A stretch of 28,146 nucleotides of DNA, from NCBI GenBank assembly GCA_001949185.1, contig BDGG01000029.1, positions 6,555 to 34,700 of the forward strand, in the 5' to 3' direction. The stretch's first letter is position 1. Each line of letters begins with the position of its first letter. The DNA is from Ramazzottius varieornatus (Eukaryota; Tardigrada; Eutardigrada; Parachela; Ramazzottiidae). Under the pieces are notes generated by a model. The model ran no database searches. It was given only the letters and a program-made list of their open reading frames with translations, and was not told the origin of the DNA. Position numbers and translations under genes: made by a program. Of this stretch, positions 1 through 10,342 are shown one piece after another.

Positions 1-245
1 CCGGCCCCATAATTTCCCGTCGTGCGTGTACGGTTTGTGGAAACGTTTGTTTCGGAAATACTTCTCAGGCTTGACATCCAGTTTGGAGCGCGAACGATGT
101 GTCCGATGACACATTGTTTCAGTGGGCCAGCTTTCTACTCTTTTACCTCCCCCCCCGCCCCGTTTACCTTGACTAACAGAGGCCAAAGAGTGTCACCGCC
201 TTAACCGCTGCGAGAGTCGCTCTGATCTAGGCCACCGACCACTCT

Positions 246-494
246 CTACAACTTTACATGTGGCCTTCGGGAACGTTCGGTCCGCTGGGAAACCATTTGC
301 CCCAAAGACATTAGATCAGCGAAACACAGGTGAAGTTCGAGTAGGTCTGAACCACCAAGTTCCAAATAGTGGGCGGAACTGGGACGAACCTTGTTGAGTT
401 CCTCGCTTGTAACTATCGAGAAAACTTCCACAGGAAGATCTATGTAGCAGCGCACATAGACGTCGGGAATCGAGCTGCCTGAAGTATTTGCTAG
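246..494 (-). CDS. Possible exon of an unrecognised protein
   Basis: An open minus-strand stretch follows a plausible acceptor (AATACTTCAG) just above 494 and runs to a stop at 246-248. It reads about 80 residues, starting near GSSIPDVYVRCYIDLP and containing LELGGSDLLELHLCFADLM. The alternating hydrophobic and polar pattern looks more like coding sequence than the neighbouring frames do. A donor-like AACAAG/GTTCGT lies inside it, so it may end earlier. It has no ATG at its upstream end, so it would be an internal or terminal exon. The lebercilin-like gene upstream already ends with its own stop at 1398, so this would belong to a separate gene. I do not recognise the family, and chance openness is a real alternative. 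Confidence 0.25.
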   Translation of the reverse strand, partial: LANTSGSSIPDVYVRCYIDLPVEVFSIVTSEELNKVRPSSAHYLELGGSDLLELHLCFADLMSLGQMVSQRTERSRRPHVKL

Positions 495-506
495 TTTGCT
501 AGGCAA

Positions 507-1397
507 TGAGCCGCATCATGAAAACACGCAGGAGCCATGAAAATTGCAAGAAAAAATCAAAATCTAAACTACAGAATAGAAAACTGAAAACCCGACCACG
601 TTGGCGACAGCTAGACAACATTCCTGAATTTTGGGCAAAGTTTGAACCAATTTGGGCTGAAACTGGGCGAACGCGAGAGCGTACAGTGAAAATAAATGGA
701 TAGCAGTATATATAAATTAGGACCTATACGTGTATACCTTTATAGTATATACTTGTAATTAAAATATTGTTAGATATCTTTAGTTCTGTCAAAAGCGAAA
801 AACTGAAGAGAACCACAATCTTTTCACTGCAGTCACCCACTCACCCCCTCTAGAGGAGACCTCGGAGACAAATCTTGAAACTATTAAATTTTGTCTAACG
901 ACTTAAACCCTGGTGGACAGATTAGCGTTGGCGAAAAAGTTTTGGAAACCTTCGTTTGGCAGCAAACAAATTCGAAGTATGCCGAGTTCATGGTCCAAAA
1001 AGGTACCCTGATTTCGGGGTCGCTGAAACTTTTGTCTCAAAGTTTTTTGTGAAGCGTGTAAACGCAATGAAGCGCTTAGAGATCATGTACACACGTTAGA
1101 GCTACTTTTTGGCGAAATTTGAAAGCAGGCGGGTCAACGCTGAGTTTTCCACAACAGTTCGAAATCGGTCGAAGTATTCTGACCCAACCTGTACTCTGAC
1201 AAAAAGTCCTAGTTGCTAATTTTATCTCTATTTTATCGCCTGTATTGTAGCTGAGCTGTTCAGTTTTGCACACCCTTGGTACGATACAATCCAGTGTGAG
1301 GTTTAAAATGCAAGGTGTTCTTATTCTATGAAGTTCGGCAAGAAGTGTATTAATCACAAAAGGCCAAAAACGGCACTACGTAACTTCCCGTGAGAAG
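507..1397. other. Gene-free stretch, nothing recognised
   Basis: This is downstream of the lebercilin-like stop codon and is AT-rich, especially 700-790. Short open frames occur on both strands (for example 1076-1357 minus), but none has splice signals or a family resemblance that I can support. It probably holds the 3' untranslated region of the minus-strand gene and intergenic DNA. Confidence 0.5.
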
Positions 1398-3422
1398 TTA
1401 AGAGTTGAAAACCTCGACCTCTTCTATTTCGTCGTCGGACAGCACGGTCTGCGACAGAGAATTCCCTCGCGAGGTAGTGTTTGGTATCTTGTCGCTAATT
1501 TGATCGTCATTCGTCGAGTATCCTGAGCCCCTTGCCTGTTTCTCGACATTCAAAGACCGAATTTTATCAAGCAAGCTGTTCTTCAGCACCGTCTTCTTCG
1601 AGGCTTGTTCATCATCAGCCGGTTTCGAATTCGCCGGGTAAACTTCCTGGTCATTCGGTGGGGACTCAGTATTCGGGCTGGCGGATGGTCGATCCTCCGA
1701 TAGCACCCTCTCGTCATGGTCGCGTAACAAATCAGGTGACGTTCTGGTCTGCCGAGCGTTCAGATACTTCTCTGCCACCGACTCGACATCGGCGACCACA
1801 ACCACCGACGCCCTTTTCTTTGTGTTCTCCGAAGTGTTGTACGCCTCGCGGTCAGCGACATCCGTAGAAGTCACGTCGTGGAACTGTCGAATGAACGAAG
1901 GTTTGGCGTTTATGTTCACTTCGCTATGTGTTTCGGGTTTCGTGAAGTTGGAAGAGAGAGCTTGGTTTGTGACGACAGAGGGTTTGCGACTGGGAGCGGC
2001 GGAGGACACGGCTGAGGACGGACCTTGACTGCGTGCTCTAGCGTGATGACCGGGCCGAGTTTCGATGCGTTTTAAATTGGCTTTGAGCTCGGTGTTTTCG
2101 GCCAGAAGTTCTTCGTACTTGGTGTTGAGATCTTTCAGTCGGCTGTCAGAAAACTGTCGCTCGCGCTTTTGAGACTTCTGGAGACTTGCAACGCGCTTTT
2201 CGCTTTCCTAAATAAAAACAGCAAAAAATCGAACGTGACAAAATCGAAAATCGACTATCGATACAAGAAATTGACGATGAAATATTGACGAGATTTCATC
2301 GCAAAAATTTCTGAAGGGATTAGATTTTCGAAAGACTGGATATTCACAAGGGCACGGTGCGTTTGAGGTTGTCTTCTCAAACTGCAGCTGAGTTCTTACC
2401 TGGAGCTTATCTTCGAGTTCGCAAACCTGCTTGGTCATTGCATCACGCTCTTCTTTCAGCGTCTTCCCACTAAACAAGTCCTGATCATTAGCGATCCCAC
2501 GTAATTGATCACGTTCCTTCTCGACGCTCTGCAAAGTACTCTCCAGCGCACGATGTTGTTCTCGTAACTGCGCATACTTATGCCGCGCCTGCCGTAAGTG
2601 CTCCCTCGTGATTCTCCCATCTTCTTCGCTTTTCTGAAGCAAGGACGGAAAACGATCTCCGTCGCCCTCATATTGGCCCAGTGCCTTGCCCTGTACACGG
2701 TACATTTGGTTCAGAGTCCGCACTTCCCGCTTCAGGTTCTCCACTTGCGTGCGAAGCAAGTTGCGCTGTCAAAAGCAATTATGAATGAAATTTCATCATG
2801 TAACGATGAAGGAGACCTGTTAACTGGTACGAGGAAGGTATCCGGTATCCCAGAAGGCTGATTGTTTAATACTGTACCTCATTTTCCAGGTCGCCCACGC
2901 GCTTAGCCTTTGCTGATAATATCTTCTCCGCGACTTGATTAGTGCTCGATCGGGACATAATTTTGGTGAAATTCCTTCCGTATGCTGATGATATCGTGGC
3001 TGGAAAGAGCAACGAACATATTGAAAATCAATCATCGCAATGTTTTGGTTAAATTTACGTGGAACTTCTAGCGGAAATCAATAGTACTCAAGAAAAGCCG
3101 TAAGAAAAAATCAGGAAGCAAAATTGCCGGTCATTCTTGGCTTACGCAAACGGATGCTGCTGTTGAAGGTCGATGCGGAGCTTTTCTTATCTGAGTTGCT
3201 GAACGTAGCGCTCGTTCGTCCATTCACCACAGTGCCGGACACAGACTTCCGAAAATGATTCCCGGTTACATACGTTTGGTTCAGCCGATGCTGGAGTTCC
3301 GCGATGGTAGGCTGCGGGGGTCTTCGCTTTGCTGCTGTGAGGTTTGTTGGTGGGTCAGGTGGCATCATTTGCAGCGACTCGTCGAAATCTTCATCGTACC
3401 TGCCGTGATCGTGACCGTTCAT
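1398..3422 (-). CDS. Lebercilin-like ciliary coiled-coil protein (4 exons, 519 aa)
   Basis: Exons on the minus strand are 3422-3146, 2984-2878, 2765-2400 and 2207-1398. Phases match at every junction and the total is 520 codons including TAA. The start is ATG at 3422 (MNGHDHGRYDEDF). Residues 1-106 are a low-complexity polar leader. Residues about 107-300 form one long coiled coil that begins NQVAEKILSAKAKRVGDLEN and carries the layout of the lebercilin domain: an ILSAK entry, a QxKAL segment, a REHLRQARxKYxQLREQ segment, then ERxxSDSRLKDL. The remaining 220 residues are Ser/Pro-rich and acidic, ending DDEIEEVEVFNS. Lebercilin (LCA5) family proteins associate with ciliary microtubules and intraflagellar transport. 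That role here is inferred from family. Another ciliary or centrosomal coiled-coil protein is the main alternative. An acceptor-like CATCAG sits two bases before the ATG. Confidence 0.75.
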
Positions 3423-3825
3423 GCCTGATGTACACTTTGAACTCAGATATCAAAACTATCTAAAGTTCAAATGAAAGCACATCTTTTTCTGTGTTAGCTT
3501 TGCGTCAACAACTCGCTGTCAGAGGCATATTTCAAACACACTCGAGAGTCATGCAAAGACTTGTGGAGTAGGATAGACACTGACTGCAGGAGAACTGGGA
3601 CAACAAACACCAATAGGTTTAACTCGCTGTTTCCACCCACTGCGTAGACAACGATGAAGCAGCGCTTGTGCTATAGTGTAGATCAATGAAAACACAGGTC
3701 AGCTCTACTAACTCCGATCGATAAAAGTATGTAAGGTAACCGGCGCCGTGCTGTAAACTCTGGCTGTATGGACCGTGAAAGAATATTGTAGCTTTCTGTC
3801 TTTAGAATCTAGATCTGTATTTGTA

Positions 3826-3975
3826 CACGCACCAAAAAGTTTGGATCAGACGGAAAACTCAAAATTCAACCATAGAGAACTGCCAAAAAGTGCATTGGTG
3901 TGAACTGCACACGTCCGTACGTAATTCCGTTCCGCTGTTTCGGAATCGCCTCATCCAAACTTTTTACCGCTCCCA
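3826..3975. mobile_element. Short inverted-repeat element, copy A
   Basis: Terminal inverted repeats built on AAAAAGTTTGGAT lie at about 3832-3849 and 3950-3969. The interior, including GCCAAAAAGTGCATTGG and the CGTACGTA motif, matches copies at 24600-24786 and 20901-21090 in inverted orientation. It has no coding capacity. This structure fits a miniature inverted-repeat transposable element. Exact ends and target duplication are not clear for this copy. Confidence 0.65.
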
Positions 3976-4194
3976 ATCTATGAGAAACCACGTACAGCCA
4001 TGATTTATGAAAGTAGAATCCAAGCGACACGCTGAACTCGAATATATCACTGCGGTGGTTTACAATTTACATTGTTGATTGAGATAGTGTAGATTCGCGC
4101 TGTCGACCCCTCCAGCAGAACAAATTCTCCACATTTCAGACCGATGATTCAGCAAACCATTTTCACCTTTCTACAGATTATAAAGAAGCAATGT

Positions 4195-4207
4195 GGGGGG
4201 GGGGGGG
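4195..4207 (+). repeat. G13 homopolymer run
   Basis: Thirteen consecutive G residues follow AATGT. This is a simple repeat downstream of the four-pass membrane protein gene, likely to vary in length. The rest of 3976-4353 shows nothing I can name. Confidence 0.9.
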
Positions 4208-4353
4208 TTGTTCCGTGTACGTGATAAAAAGGGAGACGCTGAGCCATTTTCTTCTAGATACAGGAAATGTCATTACAGTGCAGACCGAACAGAAGGCTGA
4301 TCAAGGTCCCATATGTCAATCTGTCCACGATGGATGTGATGAGTCTACTTCAT

Positions 4354-5395
4354 TCAGGCGCTCCCAGTCAACCGTCGCTTCTTCACCACCAGAGCCGAGG
4401 TGATGATCAGAACGACAACTCCAGCCACGTTCATGTAGAAGACGTTATCTACAACAAACAACCGGAAGAACGTTACAAAAAAACAGCTGTCATACTGAAG
4501 AGACCAAGTCTTACCCAGAACCATGCGAAGACGGTCAGTCAAGAAGATCAAGTCCTCAGTGTCAGCTGGCGGCGCGATGGTAGTTGGGACGGCAGGAGTG
4601 GCGGGAGTGGCAGTTGGAGCCGCAGTGGTCGTCACCAGCTGCCAGATCTCGCCAACAGGGTTCCAACGGTATCGGTCAGGCGACTGGCAGAAGTAGCGAC
4701 CAACGGTTCGGATGCCCAAGGAGAAGCCACTGAAGAGCATGGCGAAGAGAGCCCAGAAGAGATAGCGCGGTGCTCCGTGAGCGACACCAACCAGGCCTGC
4801 GCGGACAATCAACGGTTGCGTCTTGATTGATCGAAACAACAAACAGCTCATTTCGATTGGCCGTAGTGCGCACTATGCACAGCGCAGCACGGACCACGCA
4901 AGTCAACCACGATACGCACTGCACTCGGTACAACTCCGCCCCTTTTCCACTAAATCAGTTGAATGACAATATTCGTTTTGGCTTTTGAGAAAACTTCTCA
5001 TCGGCCCACTTCTACTTCTTACCTGACACTCCCGCGAAGCACGTGTAAATGGCCAACATAAAGATGTTGAGAGCGAACCAGAAGCCTCCGTAGGGTTGAG
5101 TGACATTGAACAAGTAGTTGTAGGCCGCAGTGGAGCAGGCGTCCAGAGCGAAGACGCCCACCATCAAGTGCGCCAAGGACGAGATGATCGTCAGGACGTT
5201 GAAAATCTTCAGATGAGTCTCCATGCACCTTCCCCATCCCTTGACCACGGGCTTAACAGCTGGAGCAGTCGCGACATCTTGCCCAACCTGGATAGCCACG
5301 ACGATCGGAATGTTGGCTTCGGCCGAGGAATCCGTCAGCAGCTTGTCACTGTCCACTGCGGGCTTCTCCCCCGTCACGGCGTTGACGAACTTCAT
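4354..5395 (-). CDS. Four-pass transmembrane protein of unknown family (3 exons, 249 aa)
   Basis: Exons on the minus strand are 5395-5023, 4796-4515 and 4448-4354. Phases match and the total is 250 codons including TGA. The start is ATG at 5395 (MKFVNAVTGEKPAV), nine bases after an acceptor (CTGCTTTACAG), so a 5'-UTR intron or trans-splice site is likely. A cytosol-like leader of about 60 residues is followed by hydrophobic spans at about 63-84, 102-128, 136-154 and 222-241. Between spans 3 and 4 is a ~65-residue loop rich in Thr, Pro and Ala (TTTAAPTATPATPAV), a likely O-glycosylated outer loop. The tail is short and basic (VVKKRRL). There is no CCG motif, so it is not a tetraspanin. It resembles MARVEL or MS4A-type four-pass proteins only in topology. 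The last intron (4514-4449) is 66 bases with no stop, so a naive reading frame runs straight through it. Confidence 0.7.
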
Positions 5396-5575
5396 TCTAC
5401 GACCTGTAAAGCAGGAGAACAACCTCTTAACAAGTAGGAGGTAACTGCAGGAGATTTGCGAGCCAGCGGGAAAAAAACGGAGCTTATTCCAACCGGAAAC
5501 AACAAAAATAACATTGATTTGCGGGAGCTCCGCCCAAAGTAATCAATTCTGTGTTAATCAACTTGCTGTTTTTGC

Positions 5576-5633
5576 CAGTTGGTACGACTCGTCCAGCTCG
5601 CCGTACGGCGAGCTGGACGAGTCGTATCAACTG
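5576..5633. repeat. 58-base near-perfect palindrome
   Basis: Two 28-base arms (5576-5603 and 5606-5633) are reverse complements apart from one mismatch at 5582 and are separated by only two bases (TA). The arm core includes ACTCGTCCAGCTCGCCG, so it is GC-rich in an AT-rich setting. It lies about 180 bases upstream of the four-pass gene start, between that gene and the repeat block. It could extrude as a cruciform or fold as a hairpin. Confidence 0.95.
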
Positions 5634-6136
5634 TTCGTTTTAATGCGGATTGATTTATTTTGTTGCCGCCGATACAGTGTGAGGCTATTACGTAGTGCTC
5701 GCAGAGCTTAGTAATACAACCTTGCATGCGACTTGATACCCTATGTTATCCCATGTCAACCCCCTTCAGGTGGCCTAACATGGGATTTTTGGGCACGAGC
5801 TGTCGTTGCGGAGCTGGTTTTTTTCGTAAGTTTGTGTTTAAACCCCTCTGCTGAACTTTGCCCAGTGAACGGCAAAGTACAACATCAGTGGAGATAAGCT
5901 TGCGAATGGAATGTGACTGAGGAGAAGCGACAGCACGTCACAAAAGAAGGAGATAAGGCTATAGCATTGTATTCTGAGTCACAGGGAGTAATTCAATGGT
6001 TGGGAACTTGGGATACGCGCTTGCCGTCGAAATGCGCACCTGCAGTTTATCAGCCTTCTAAGCACGGATGCGAGACATGCACCTGCGTACTGTCCCACGA
6101 CGCGCACCTGCAAGTCACACAGTTGTATAAAAGTGT

Positions 6137-6201
6137 AAACAGGCTCGACAAGCAGTTCCGTAATTTCGACCAAATTACAAAGCTGCATGTCGAGCCTGTT
6201 T
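6137..6201. repeat. Imperfect hairpin of microRNA-precursor size
   Basis: Outer arms of 19 bases (6137-6155 and 6183-6201; AAACAGGCTCGACAAGCAG on the left) pair with one mismatch. After a small internal loop an inner stem follows (GTAATTT 6160-6166 with AAATTAC 6172-6178) around a 5-base loop CGACC. A TATAAAAG-like sequence lies just upstream near 6125-6132. The fold covers about 65 bases. It may be a small-RNA precursor or a remnant of a repeat end. The sequence alone does not decide. Confidence 0.75.
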
Positions 6202-6281
6202 AGAGCCTACCGTTTTGAGGCGAGAACGGTGCCCGTTAGGGTGCCGCGCCGCGAACTGCGCGCAAAACGGTTACAAACAGA

Positions 6282-6854
6282 TAATGCTGGCGAAAATACG
6301 ATAAAATTCGATACGTTTTTCTTTCGATACAATATCGGCGGATATTTTATCGCGGCTATGGATATTCAGTCGATATCGATATTTCGATACGATATTTTTC
6401 CGTTACCATATTTTCGATATATCGTATCATATCACAGCGATATATCGGTATTTCTGGAATTTTAGTTTTTTGGAATTCTACCGGTTCAGGCCCAGAAACT
6501 CAAGAAGCCGATCTCCACATAAAGTATCAGTAAGATCGAAAGCGTCGCAAGCTGCAAAGACATGACTATGATAGGACTTCAAACACATGGAAACCTGGAC
6601 AGATTTAGTACCAGAACTGAATGGGCGGAGTGTGCTCGGTACACCATGGCCAAAATCAAATCTTTAAAATCAACCATGGTCTTCCGTAAACGAGATATTA
6701 CTGGCGAGTTTGACATTCAGCAAAACACCGATATATCGAAAATATATCGATATGGCGCGATACGATATCGCCGGATATTCCATTGCGTTATTCAATATGA
6801 GCTTTCATATCGATATATTTCGATACGATGTATACCGTATCGTTACCAGCACTA
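6282..6854 (+). mobile_element. hAT-like non-autonomous element, copy 1, with 8-base target duplication
   Basis: The element begins TAATGCTGGCGAAAATACG and ends, read on the minus strand, TAGTGCTGGTAACGATACGG, a pair of short terminal inverted repeats of hAT type. It is flanked on both sides by CAAACAGA (6274-6281 and 6855-6862), an exact 8-base target-site duplication, the hallmark length of hAT insertions. Both subterminal regions are packed with GATATCGATAT-type motifs. The ~300-base core (about 6470-6735) is shared almost unchanged with the second copy. No transposase is encoded; a 110-residue frame within it is part of the repeat. Confidence 0.85.
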
Positions 6855-6862
6855 CAAACAGA

Positions 6863-7991
6863 CGGGCTGTGGGCAAGGTTCCTCAAAAGTCTAGAGTCAT
6901 AGCGTAGAGGCACAGCTGATGAAGTTTGAGAAGGGCAAGGGAAGGTTTTGGGTTTTTCTTGAAAATTCTCGGCCTCCACATGACAAACCCCGACCCCTAC
7001 CCTTGGACTACCCCGCCCTCTGCTCAAATTTCCTCGACTATGCCTCTACGCCGTGCCCCTAAATTCTGACAAGGGGATTATGGCTGTCACGACTTCCCGA
7101 TACTCAGACCGTCCCGGCAAGACGATGGAAGAGAGTCTCTTCTTTGTTATAAGCTAGGGAGCTAAATCCCGGTCGCACCTAGAATAAACTGCAGGATTCG
7201 GAAGTGAGAAACCTAAACTACAGCAGTGACGCTCTTTGATTGAGAGTAATGTTATATTAAAGTAGATGATTGTAGATGGTTTGAACATCTACTGTATTTA
7301 GTAATATTTAGTAAACAAAATTGGGCACCGCATTCCAATATCTATATTTCAGTAGCTTGAAAGCGGAAGTGCAATGTTTTATTATTATCAAGTTGTCCAT
7401 CATCTATAGTATAATATATTTAAATACGGGTAGCGCTACCGCTGATTCGGAAACCTGGTTGATTTGCTGAGTTCTGCTGCGTATGCGTTGGTTTCTCGAT
7501 GTGCGACCACGAATTATAAAGTGCGCCACACCATAATGATGCCTCTGAACCAGCCCAGTTACACAGTAGAGCACTGGGCCGCACGTCCAAAAGTACGCTG
7601 TTACTGTGCTGCGCACATTACCAGGGCGCTGTACGTTGCGCTGTGCTGCACAACTTTCATGCCCAGTGGCTAAGCAGCTGTGCTGCAGATGCACGTTGAC
7701 CTCGTACAACTGCGCGGAACGCCAATGTATTGACGTGGTTTGTAATTCAGTCACTGAAATCGGTAGTCAACCTGGAGAACGTTGCCCTGAAGTACGGCAA
7801 AGCTGAGACGGCTGACGTTCGAATGCCTAAAAACTGTAATTTTCGTCAGGTTTCGGTAGGTGCATCTGTGCGGTAGTCTATGGCTTTCTGCTGTATGCTG
7901 TGCTGTGCCACACAAATTTCGTTAGTTCACGCGCTGTAGCTGTGCTGCAGCACAGTGCGGCGCATGCGGCCAGATTCCGTGCTCTATTACA
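6863..7991. other. Spacer between the two hAT-like copies
   Basis: No gene can be supported. An 11-base perfect inverted repeat, GCGTAGAGGCA at 6902-6912 and its complement at 7041-7051, bounds about 150 bases and may be a small decayed element. A small hairpin (AGTAGATG 7261-7268 with CATCTACT 7286-7293) lies in AT-rich DNA. From 7610 to 7950 the word CTGTGCTG occurs five times at irregular spacing. A 116-residue minus-strand frame (7404-7754) lies over this repetitive stretch and looks like chance. Confidence 0.5.
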
Positions 7992-8652
7992 CAGTGGGGG
8001 CAACGATACGGTATACCGATATCGTATCGGAATATATTGGTGCTTTGCGATAAAGTATGCGTCAGATATCTTATCGAAAATATCGATATAAAGCTCGTAT
8101 CGAATAACGCAATGGAATATCCGGCGATATCGTATCGCGCCATATCGATATATTTTCGATATATCGGTGTTTTGCTGAATGTCAAACTCGCCAGTAATAT
8201 CTCGTTTACGGAAGACCATGGTTGATTTTAAAGATTTGATTTTGGCCATGGTGTACCGAGCACACTCCGCCCATTCAGTTCTGGTACTAAATCTGTCCAG
8301 GTTTCCATGTGTTTGAAGTCCTATCATAGTCATGTCTTTGCAGCTTGCGACGCTTTCGATCTTACTGATACTTTATGTGGAGATCGGCTTCTTGAGTTTC
8401 TGGGCCTGAACCGGTAGAATTCCAAAAAACTAAAATTCCAGAAATACCGATATATCGCTGTGATATGATACGATATATCGTATCCGATATATCGTATACG
8501 ATACGATATGATACGATATATCGTGATACGATACGAAAAATATCGTATCGAAATATCGATATCGACAGAATATCGAAGGCCGCGATAAAATATCCGCCGA
8601 TATTGTATCGGGAAATATCGTATCGAATTTTATCGTATTTTTGTCAGCACTA
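7992..8652 (-). mobile_element. hAT-like non-autonomous element, copy 2, inverted
   Basis: This is the same element as 6282-6854 in the opposite orientation. The core around 8170-8410 is nearly identical to copy 1, and the outer end matches (GTCAGCACTA at 8643-8652). It is about 90 bases longer, mainly because of extra ATCGTATACGATATG-like units at about 8470-8540. Its inner end (CAGTGGGGGCAACGATACGG) has diverged from the TAGTGCTGG terminus, and I see no matching 8-base flank duplication. Together with copy 1 it forms a long inverted repeat with a 1.1 kb spacer. Confidence 0.8.
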
Positions 8653-9024
8653 GCTCAGTAGAGCTACTGCAAAATAAATACCCATGAACATCGTGTATCC
8701 GCTTACACTCTGACACTTCAACCGGTCATGTTACAGTGTGAAGGTTCAGGGTGGAAGCTGTACTACAGTATTTTTGTTGATCTTATGGTGTTTATCCTGA
8801 ATCTTCTGATCTTCCGTCGAGCTCCCCGATATTTAATTATATTTTAATGACAGACTCCCGAAAGTTCTACTATAGTAATATTTTGTTAACTCAGGTAGAC
8901 GTTTTATTGTAGTGGTCACTTATTCGAACTTTGATGGACGGCGGATATTTATGTTCATTTTATTAGATCTCATTAACCCATATTAGAACATGACTAGTGC
9001 GGCATTTTCGCGGATTATCCGGAT
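8653..9024. other. Gene-free AT-rich stretch
   Basis: No open frame of note, RNA gene or clear repeat was seen between the second hAT-like copy and the next element. Confidence 0.5.
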
Positions 9025-10171
9025 ATTGGCAGGCTTGGCAGCCTAATGATGATCATTTCACGCAGATGGTCCGTGTAATGTAAAGTATAATGTAAAATAG
9101 TGTAATTATAAAAGTATAATCCCATTTTACACAAGTTTACATTTCGCGGACCGAGCGGTTTGCAATGCTCCATTCGTGCTAACGCGTCGGGGACAGAAGT
9201 CAAAGGCAGGAAGTTTGCAATCACGCAATGCGGCTGCCAACGGTTCGCAAATTTCTGACGCAGGCAAGATGTTTTAACTTTTTCGCTAAGTTCTGACTCT
9301 CTGCACCTTTCCGTAGAAGTGCCTGTCTTTCATACTCCGATGCAGCAGAAACGGAATGTCAGGTCAGGTTATGTCAAATGATGTGGTGTTATGTCATAGA
9401 CCACAATCTGTCGGAAGTGGCCGATTTCCTTTGCTCTTTCAAGTATCCTTTCATGCATCTCCTCCTTATCCCCGTCATCAGCCGTTTCTCGATGAGTCAG
9501 TATATACCTCGATATATTCTATGCAAGAGATTCTGGGTTAATACAGAAGGAGTCGTATTACAGGAACATAAAATCCGCCAGAAAGACATATTCCGCGGGC
9601 TGCTCAACCTGATTCCCGTAGGTTGCGAAATACGGCACTAGACGAAAAAGTTAAGGCGAAAAACCGAGCGGAAAAAGCCAAGTAATGGACCGTTCGTACT
9701 CAAAAACTTTTGTTGCAGCCGCAGAACTTTCGCCGCTGGAAGTGCGAACGATGACGTCACCAAAATACCGTTTTCTACAGCTGTCTTCTGTCGCCGACGC
9801 GTAAGCACAAATGGGGTATAACGCCCAAAAGTGACAAGGAGCGACGAAACTGACGAACCAGCTATGTCTATGTTTGCATAGAATATAGATCTTAGTAATT
9901 GTCTTCCAGACAAAGATGAAAATACGGTTGCAAAATGACCATACTCAGGAAGTTTCTGACATTTTTCCGCGTAAGTCAGATAAATTTTTGATTTCTAGCG
10001 GCAAAATACTCAAAAATACCGCAGATTCTGCCAGGTAAAAGCTGCAATACATTTTACATTTACTTTTCAACTTCCCCGTGGTTGTAATGTTGTGTAAAAG
10101 TGTTATTTTAATTTAAAACGTAATGTAATGTAAAATGTGATGCTCATCATTATGGCAGCCAAATAGCCAAT
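9025..10171. mobile_element. Candidate 1.15 kb transposon with terminal inverted repeats
   Basis: The left end (ATTGGCAGGCTTGGCAGCC, then TAATGATGATCA) and the right end (TGCTCATCATTATGGCAGCC, then AAATAGCCAAT) are imperfect inverted repeats of about 30 bases. Subterminal regions on both sides are AT-rich with repeated ATGTAAA words (about 9075-9150 and 10045-10135). Near the left end a second inverted pair, GGTCCGTGTAATGTAAA against TTTACATTTCGCGGACC, spans about 9068-9154. Interior open frames (9378-9641 plus, 9638-9913 minus) show no transposase motif that I recognise. I could not define a target-site duplication, so the superfamily is open. Confidence 0.5.
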
Positions 10172-10342
10172 CAACATGAGCTACCAGAGCGTCAGATCAA
10201 ACCAAAACACTGTCCGAATAAAGCGGTCATCGACTCATCACTCATCAATTTTATTCACTCAATTATTCGTTCGCCTAGAAGTCCTTTTTCAATTTTCCTG
10301 GACTTTAAAGTTCCACTTTTCCTACTATTCTGATTTGTAGGC

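Noticed and set aside
1532-1867. 111-residue plus-strand frame
   Set aside because: It is the antisense of the long last exon of the lebercilin-like gene.
5913-6203. 96-residue plus-strand frame ending in the hairpin
   Set aside because: Its last third is the hairpin sequence and it has no domain; chance openness is more likely.
6562-6894. 110-residue frame repeated at 7878-8333 as a possible protein family
   Set aside because: Both copies lie within the inverted hAT-like elements and share identity because the DNA is repeated. The frame runs into GATAT-rich repeats and has no transposase motif.
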